From positions 13,082,001 to 13,146,000 of the forward strand of contig OZ059895.1 in the NCBI GenBank assembly GCA_964057225.1: a stretch of DNA of 64,000 nt, given 5' to 3'. The translations under genes were made by a program, and so were the position numbers. Positions 58,947 through 64,000 of this stretch are shown one piece after another (positions within the stretch are counted from its first letter, which is position 1; every line of letters begins with the position of its first letter). Source of the stretch: Auanema rhodensis. Taxonomy: Eukaryota > Nematoda > Chromadorea > Rhabditida > Rhabditidae. The notes beneath the pieces were generated by a model, which was not told the origin of the DNA, did not search any database, and saw nothing but the letters and a program-made list of their open reading frames with translations.

Positions 58947-59014
58947 CCCTTTTCTACATATTCGCTTTGTGTTTTACTTCCAACCATACTATACACTTGT
59001 GGTATAACGCCACA

Positions 59015-59019
59015 TTTCC
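59015..59019. repeat. Target-site duplication, right (TTTCC)
   Basis: Second copy of the 5-bp duplication, followed at once by array spacer aatttcatgttag. Confidence 0.93.
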
Positions 59020-59773
59020 AATTTCATGTTAGTTATGTAATTTTCTACGTTACATCTAAATCCCTCGATGATATCAAATCTTATGAGATCCAAATACAAT
59101 AAATTAAAAAAGGTTTCACAGTTGTATAGTGTTTAAACAATGTTTGTTTCAATAGGAAATAGATAGAAACAGTAAAGTTAAGATGAAGGTTCATAAACTA
59201 CTGGTTTATAACTGTAATATAGAAATAAGATTGAAGATATTTTGATGCCTTGGGTTGAGCTATCTAAGTAAAACTGCTGGAAAATTAAAAACATTTGTTA
59301 CGGAAGAGATAAAATTGAAAATCAGCTGCATGGCGTACTTTCAACGTGGTATGGTCGTAAGCGAAAAAATCTGATATTCAATGATTTACATACTTATCCT
59401 CGTTATTGTTTTTTTTCCAATTTCATGTTAGTTATGTAATTTTCTACGTTACATCTAAATTCCTCGATGATATCAAATCTTATGAGCTCCAAATACAATA
59501 AATTAAAAAAGGTTTCACAGTTGTATAGTGTTAAAACAATGTTTGTTTCAATAGGAAATAGATAGAAACAGTAAAGTTAAGATGAAGGTTCATAAACTAC
59601 TGGTTTATAACTGTAATATAGAAATAAGATTGAAGATATTTTGATGCCTTGGGTTGAGCTATCTAAGTAAAACTGCTGGAAAATTAAAAACATTTGTTAC
59701 TGAAGAGATAAAATTGAAAATCAGTTGCATGACGTACTTTCAACGTGGTATGATCGTTAAAAAAATTTGAAAA

Positions 59774-59891
59774 GCTTACGGCACCCGGGATTCCCAAGCC
59801 GTCTCCGATCCAAGTACTAACCGGGCCCAACGTTGCTTGACTTGCCAGATCGGACGGGATGGCGTACTTTCAACGTGGTATGGTCGTAAGC
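59774..59891 (-). rRNA. 5S rRNA copy 60, class A
   Basis: Relic 3' of it reads gttgcatgacgtac, shared with copy 62. Alpha spacer with one extra T in the T-run (530-bp unit). Confidence 0.95.
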
Positions 59892-60303
59892 GAAAATACC
59901 TGATATTCAATGATTTACATACTTATCCTCGTTATTGTTTTTTTTTCCAATTTCATGTTAGTTATGTAATTTTCTACGTTACATCTAAATCCCTCGATGA
60001 TATCAAATCTTATGAGATCCAAATACAATAAATTAAAAAAGGTTTCACAGTTGTATAGTGTTTAAACAATGTTTGTTTCAATAGGAAATAGATAGAAACA
60101 GTAAAGTTAAGATGAAGGTTCATAAACTACTGGTTTATAACTGTAATATAGAAATAAGATTGAAGATATTTTGATGCCTTGGGTTGAGCTATCTAAGTAA
60201 AACTGCTGGAAAATTAAAAACATTTGTTACGGAAGAGATAAAATTGAAAATCAGCTGCATTGAGTACTTTCAACGTGGTATGATCGTTAAAAAAATTTGA
60301 AAA

Positions 60304-60421
60304 GCTTACGGCAGGCGGGATTCCCAAGCCGTCTCCGATCCAAGTACTAACCGGGCCCAACGTTGCTTGACTTGCCAGATCGGACGGGATGGCGTACTTT
60401 CAACGTGGTATGGTCGTAAGC
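60304..60421 (-). rRNA. 5S rRNA copy 61, class G
   Basis: Beta spacer; next gene follows directly. Confidence 0.9.
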
Positions 60422-60832
60422 GAAAATACCTGATATTCAATGATTTACATACTTATCCTCGTTATTGTTTTTTTTCCAATTTCATGTTAGTTATGTAATT
60501 TTCTACGTTACATCTAAATTCCTCGATGATATCAAATCTTATGAGCTCCAAATACAATAAATTAAAAAAGGTTTCACAGTTGTATAGTGTTAAAACAATG
60601 TTTGTTTCAATAGGAAATAGATAGAAACAGTAAAGTTAAGATGAAGGTTCATAAACTACTGGTTTATAACTGTAATATAGAAATAAGATTGAAGATATTT
60701 TGATGCCTTGGGTTGAGCTATCTAAGTAAAACTGCTGGAAAATTAAAAACATTTGTTACTGAAGAGATAAAATTGAAAATCAGTTGCATGACGTACTTTC
60801 AACGTGGTATGATCGTTAAAAAAATTTGAAAA

Positions 60833-60950
60833 GCTTACGGCACCCGGGATTCCCAAGCCGTCTCCGATCCAAGTACTAACCGGGCCCAACGTTGCTTGAC
60901 TTGCCAGATCGGACGGGATGGCGTACTTTCAACGTGGTATGGTCGTAAGC
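60833..60950 (-). rRNA. 5S rRNA copy 62, class A
   Basis: Alpha spacer; repeats copy 60 after 1,059 bp. Confidence 0.95.
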
Positions 60951-61361
60951 GAAAATACCTGATATTCAATGATTTACATACTTATCCTCGTTATTGTTTT
61001 TTTTCCAATTTCATGTTAGTTATGTAATTTTCTACGTTACATCTAAATCCCTCGATGATATCAAATCTTATGAGATCCAAATACAATAAATTAAAAAAGG
61101 TTTCACAGTTGTATAGTGTTTAAACAATGTTTGTTTCAATAGGAAATAGATAGAAACAGTAAAGTTAAGATGAAGGTTCATAAACTACTGGTTTATAACT
61201 GTAATATAGAAATAAGATTGAAGATATTTTGATGCCTTGGGTTGAGCTATCTAAGTAAAACTGCTGGAAAATTAAAAACATTTGTTACGGAAGAGATAAA
61301 ATTGAAAATCAGCTGCATTGAGTACTTTCAACGTGGTATGATCGTTAAAAAAATTTGAAAA

Positions 61362-61479
61362 GCTTACGGCAGGCGGGATTCCCAAGCCGTCTCCGATCCA
61401 AGTACTAACCGGGCCCAACGTTGCTTGACTTGCCAGATCGGACGGGATGGCGTACTTTCAACGTGGTATGGTCGTAAGC
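61362..61479 (-). rRNA. 5S rRNA copy 63, class G
   Basis: Alpha spacer; private gagataacattg near its far end. Confidence 0.9.
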
Positions 61480-61889
61480 GAAAATACCTGATATTCAATG
61501 ATTTACATACTTATCCTCGTTATTGTTTTTTTTCCAATTTCATGTTAGTTATGTAATTTTCTACGTTACATCTAAATCCCTCGATGATATCAAATCTTAT
61601 GAGATCCAAATACAATAAATTAAAAAGGTTTCACAGTTGTATAGTGTTTAAACAATGTTTGTTTCAATAGGAAATAGATAGAAACAGTAAAGTTAAGATG
61701 AAGGTTCATAAACTACTGGTTTATAACTGTAATATAGAAATAAGATTGAAGATATTTTGATGCCTTGGGTTGAGCTATCTAAGTAAAACTGCTGGAAAAT
61801 TAAAAACATTTGTTACTGAAGAGATAACATTGAAAATCAGCTGCATGGCGTACTTTCAACGTGGTATGATCGTTAAAAAAATTTGAAAA

Positions 61890-62007
61890 GCTTACGGCAC
61901 CCGGGATTCCCAAGCCGTCTCCGATCCAAGTACTAACCGGGCCCAACGTTGCTTGACTTGCCAGATCGGACGGGATGGCGTACTTTCAACGTGGTATGGT
62001 CGTAAGC
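61890..62007 (-). rRNA. 5S rRNA copy 64, class A
   Basis: Hybrid relic 3' of it; beta spacer with private gataaaaatg. Confidence 0.95.
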
Positions 62008-62418
62008 GAAAATACCTGATATTCAATGATTTACATACTTATCCTCGTTATTGTTTTTTTTCCAATTTCATGTTAGTTATGTAATTTTCTACGTTACATC
62101 TAAATTCCTCGATGATATCAAATCTTATGAGCTCCAAATACAATAAATTAAAAAAGGTTTCACAGTTGTATAGTGTTAAAACAATGTTTGTTTCAATAGG
62201 AAATAGATAGAAACAGTAAAGTTAAGATGAAGGTTCATAAACTACTGGTTTATAACTGTAATATAGAAATAAGATTGAAGATATTTTGATGCCTTGGGTT
62301 GAGCTATCTAAGTAAAACTGCTGGAAAATTAAAAACATTTGTTACGGAAGAGATAAAAATGAAAATCAGCTGCATTGCGTACTTTCAACGTGGTATGATC
62401 GTTAAAAAAATTTGAAAA

Positions 62419-62536
62419 GCTTACGGCACCCGGGATTCCCAAGCCGTCTCCGATCCAAGTACTAACCGGGCCCAACGTTGCTTGACTTGCCAGATCGGAC
62501 GAGATGGCGTACTTTCAACGTGGTATGGTCGTAAGC
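62419..62536 (-). rRNA. 5S rRNA copy 65, class A with C35T
   Basis: Private C35T (plus strand cggacgagatgg); alpha spacer; one short unit follows. Confidence 0.92.
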
Positions 62537-63345
62537 GAAAATACCTGATATTCAATGATTTACATACTTATCCTCGTTATTGTTTTTTTTCCAATTTCAT
62601 GTTAGTTATGTAATTTTCTACGTTACATCTAAATCCCTCGATGATATCAAATCTTATGAGATCCAAATACAATAAATTAAAAAAGGTTTCACAGTTGTAT
62701 AGTGTTTAAACAATGTTTGTTTCAATAGGAAATAGATAGAAACAGTAAAGTTAAGATGAAGGTTCATAAACTACTGGTTTATAACTGTAATATAGAAATA
62801 AGATTGAAGATATTTTGATGCCTTGGGTTGAGCTATCTAAGTAAAACTGCTGGAAAATTAAAAACATTTGTTACGGAAGAGATAAAATTGAAAATCAGCT
62901 GCATGGCGTACTTTCAACGTGGTATGGTCGTAAGCGAAAAAATCTGATATTCAATGATTCACATACTTATCCTCGTTATTGTTTTTTTTCAATTTCATGT
63001 TAGTTATGTAATTTTCTACGTTACATCTAAATTCCTCGATGATATCAAATCTTATGAGCTCCAAATACAATAAATTAAAAAAGGTTTCACAGTTGTATAG
63101 TGTTAAAACAATGTTTGTTTCAATAGGAAATAGATAGAAACAGTAAAGTTAAGATGAAGGTTCATAAACTACTGGTTTATAACTGTAATATAGAAATAAG
63201 ATTGAAGATATTTTGATGCCTTGGGTTGAGCTATCTAAGTAAAACTGCTGGAAAATTAAAAACATTTGTTACTGAAGAGATAAAATTGAAAATCAGCTGC
63301 ATGGCGTACTTTCAACGTGGTATGATCGTTAAAAAAATTTGAAAA

Positions 63346-63463
63346 GCTTACGGCACCCGGGATTCCCAAGCCGTCTCCGATCCAAGTACTAACCGAGCCC
63401 AACGTTGCTTGACTTGCCAGATCGGACGGGATGGCGTACTTTCAACGTGGTATGGTCGTAAGC
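63346..63463 (-). rRNA. 5S rRNA copy 66, class A with C68T
   Basis: Private C68T (plus strand accgagccc) lies in both the intermediate promoter element and helix V, so it may weaken either. Alpha spacer. Confidence 0.9.
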
Positions 63464-63873
63464 GAAAATACCTGATATTCAATGATTTACATACTTATCC
63501 TCGTTATTGTTTTTTTCCAATTTCATGTTAGTTATGTAATTTTCTACGTTACATCTAAATCCCTCGATGATATCAAATCTTATGAGATCCAAATACAATA
63601 AATTAAAAAAGGTTTCACAGTTGTATAGTGTTTAAACAATGTTTGTTTCAATAGGAAATAGATAGAAACAGTAAAGTTAAGATGAAGGTTCATAAACTAC
63701 TGGTTTATAACTGTAATATAGAAATAAGATTGAAGATATTTTGATGCCTTGGGTTGAGCTATCTAAGTAAAACTGCTGGAAAATTAAAAACATTTGTTAC
63801 GGAAGAGATAAAATTGAAAATCAGCTGCATTGAGTACTTTCAACGTGGTATGATCGTTAAAAAAATTTGAAAA

Positions 63874-63991
63874 GCTTACGGCAGGCGGGATTCCCAAGCC
63901 GTCTCCGATCCAAGTACTAACCGGGCCCAACGTTGCTTGACTTGCCAGATCGGACGGGATGGCGTACTTTCAACGTGGTATGGTCGTAAGC
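63874..63991 (-). rRNA. 5S rRNA copy 67, class G
   Basis: Complete gene; only 9 bp of its upstream spacer are in the window. Confidence 0.9.
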
Positions 63992-64000
63992 GAAAATACC

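Larger units (their letters stand above)
49184..59014 (+). mobile_element. BEL/Pao-family LTR retrotransposon with env, complete
   Basis: A 9,831-bp element with matching LTRs, target duplication, primer site, an uninterrupted gag-pol-env ORF and a second small ORF. Domain order (Gag with DUF1759-like region and zinc knuckles, DUF1758-type protease, RT, RNase H, integrase, DUF5641-like tail, envelope) is that of BEL/Pao and excludes Ty3 and Ty1 types. LTRs identical except for CT-repeat length indicate very recent insertion. Copy number and activity cannot be judged here. Confidence 0.95.
58641..59014 (+). repeat. 3' LTR (374 bp)
   Basis: Same ends and content as the 5' LTR; 24 bp shorter because its CT tract (58708-58761) has 27 units against 39. 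No substitutions seen on reading both copies side by side. Confidence 0.95.
1011..62935 (-). pseudogene. 48 short 5S units (5' 33 nt only, period about 399 bp)
   Basis: Each keeps the plus-strand fragment atggcg...gtaagc, equal to 5S nt 1-33, followed by a spacer. They lack the A box, intermediate element and C box, so they cannot be normal Pol III genes. Fragment starts: 1011, 1410, 2867, 4323, 4722, 6177, 10803, 13843, 15299, 15698, 17155, 17554, 19011, 19410, 20867, 22323, 22722, 23650, 24588, 25506, 26434, 27362, 29348, 29747, 31203, 32659, 33587, 34514, 35969, 36896, 37823, 38750, 39678, 40605, 41532, 42459, 42858, 43786, 44714, 45113, 45513, 45912, 46840, 47239, 47638, 48566, 59330, 62903. 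Each fragment is 33 nt. Most carry the beta spacer; many begin gcgaaaaaatctg rather than gcgaaaatacctg. Confidence 0.93.
59015..64000 (-). repeat. 5S rDNA tandem array, right part
   Basis: Continuation of the interrupted array: it resumes in mid-spacer at the 5-bp target duplication and carries 8 full genes and 2 short units. Most steps here are long units of 528-530 bp, unlike the 928-bp pattern left of the insertion. The array runs past the window end. Confidence 0.96.

Noticed and set aside
59837..60031. 64-codon plus-strand frame over 5S copy 60 and its spacer
   Set aside because: Antisense to a 5S gene, and open only because of one extra T in the spacer; sibling units are closed.

Overview
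The window is animal nuclear DNA, most likely from a nematode. Almost all of it is one head-to-tail 5S ribosomal DNA array that runs off both ends, broken once by a complete LTR retrotransposon. The nematode call rests on the 5S sequence, whose nt 31-52 and 57-64 resemble the nematode form more than the insect or vertebrate form as I know them, and on the BEL/Pao element carrying a phlebovirus-like envelope, a combination best known from nematodes. I cannot name the species.

Array, 1-49183 and 59015-64000. I count 67 full-length 5S genes, all on the minus strand (the first lacks 2 nt at the window edge). They sit in units of about 528 bp: a 118-nt gene, about 367 bp of AT-rich spacer, a 26-nt relic of a 5S 5' end, and a short T-rich Pol III termination region. 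Interspersed are 48 short units of about 399 bp that keep only the first 33 nt of 5S plus spacer. Long and short units combine into higher-order repeats of about 928, 1,327 and 1,856 bp, and blocks of several kb recur at offsets of 18,000 and 8,880 bp. Genes fall into three classes. A: nt 97-111 read GGGAATCCCGGGTGC-like (36 copies). T: T102A (9 copies). G: G107C plus G108C, which breaks two helix V pairs (22 copies). Two spacer haplotypes occur, alpha (ccctcgatg, gagatcc, gtgtttaaac) and beta (ttcctcgatg, gagctcc, gtgttaaaac), along with hybrids. In the gene entries, 'next' means the next gene at higher coordinates, which lies upstream in the 5S direction.

Retrotransposon, 49184-59014 (9,831 bp, plus strand). 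It has TG...CA LTRs of 398 and 374 bp that I see as identical except for CT-repeat length, a 5-bp target duplication (TTTCC), a tRNA-Gly-type primer site, one uninterrupted 2,643-codon Gag-Protease-RT-RNase H-Integrase-Env reading frame, and a second downstream ORF with a Gag-like triple zinc-knuckle pattern. It inserted about 55 bp upstream of a 5S gene and points away from it. The matching LTRs and open frame indicate a very recent insertion.

No other protein genes, tRNAs, spliced-leader genes or CRISPR arrays were recognised. The spacers hold nothing beyond what is listed.
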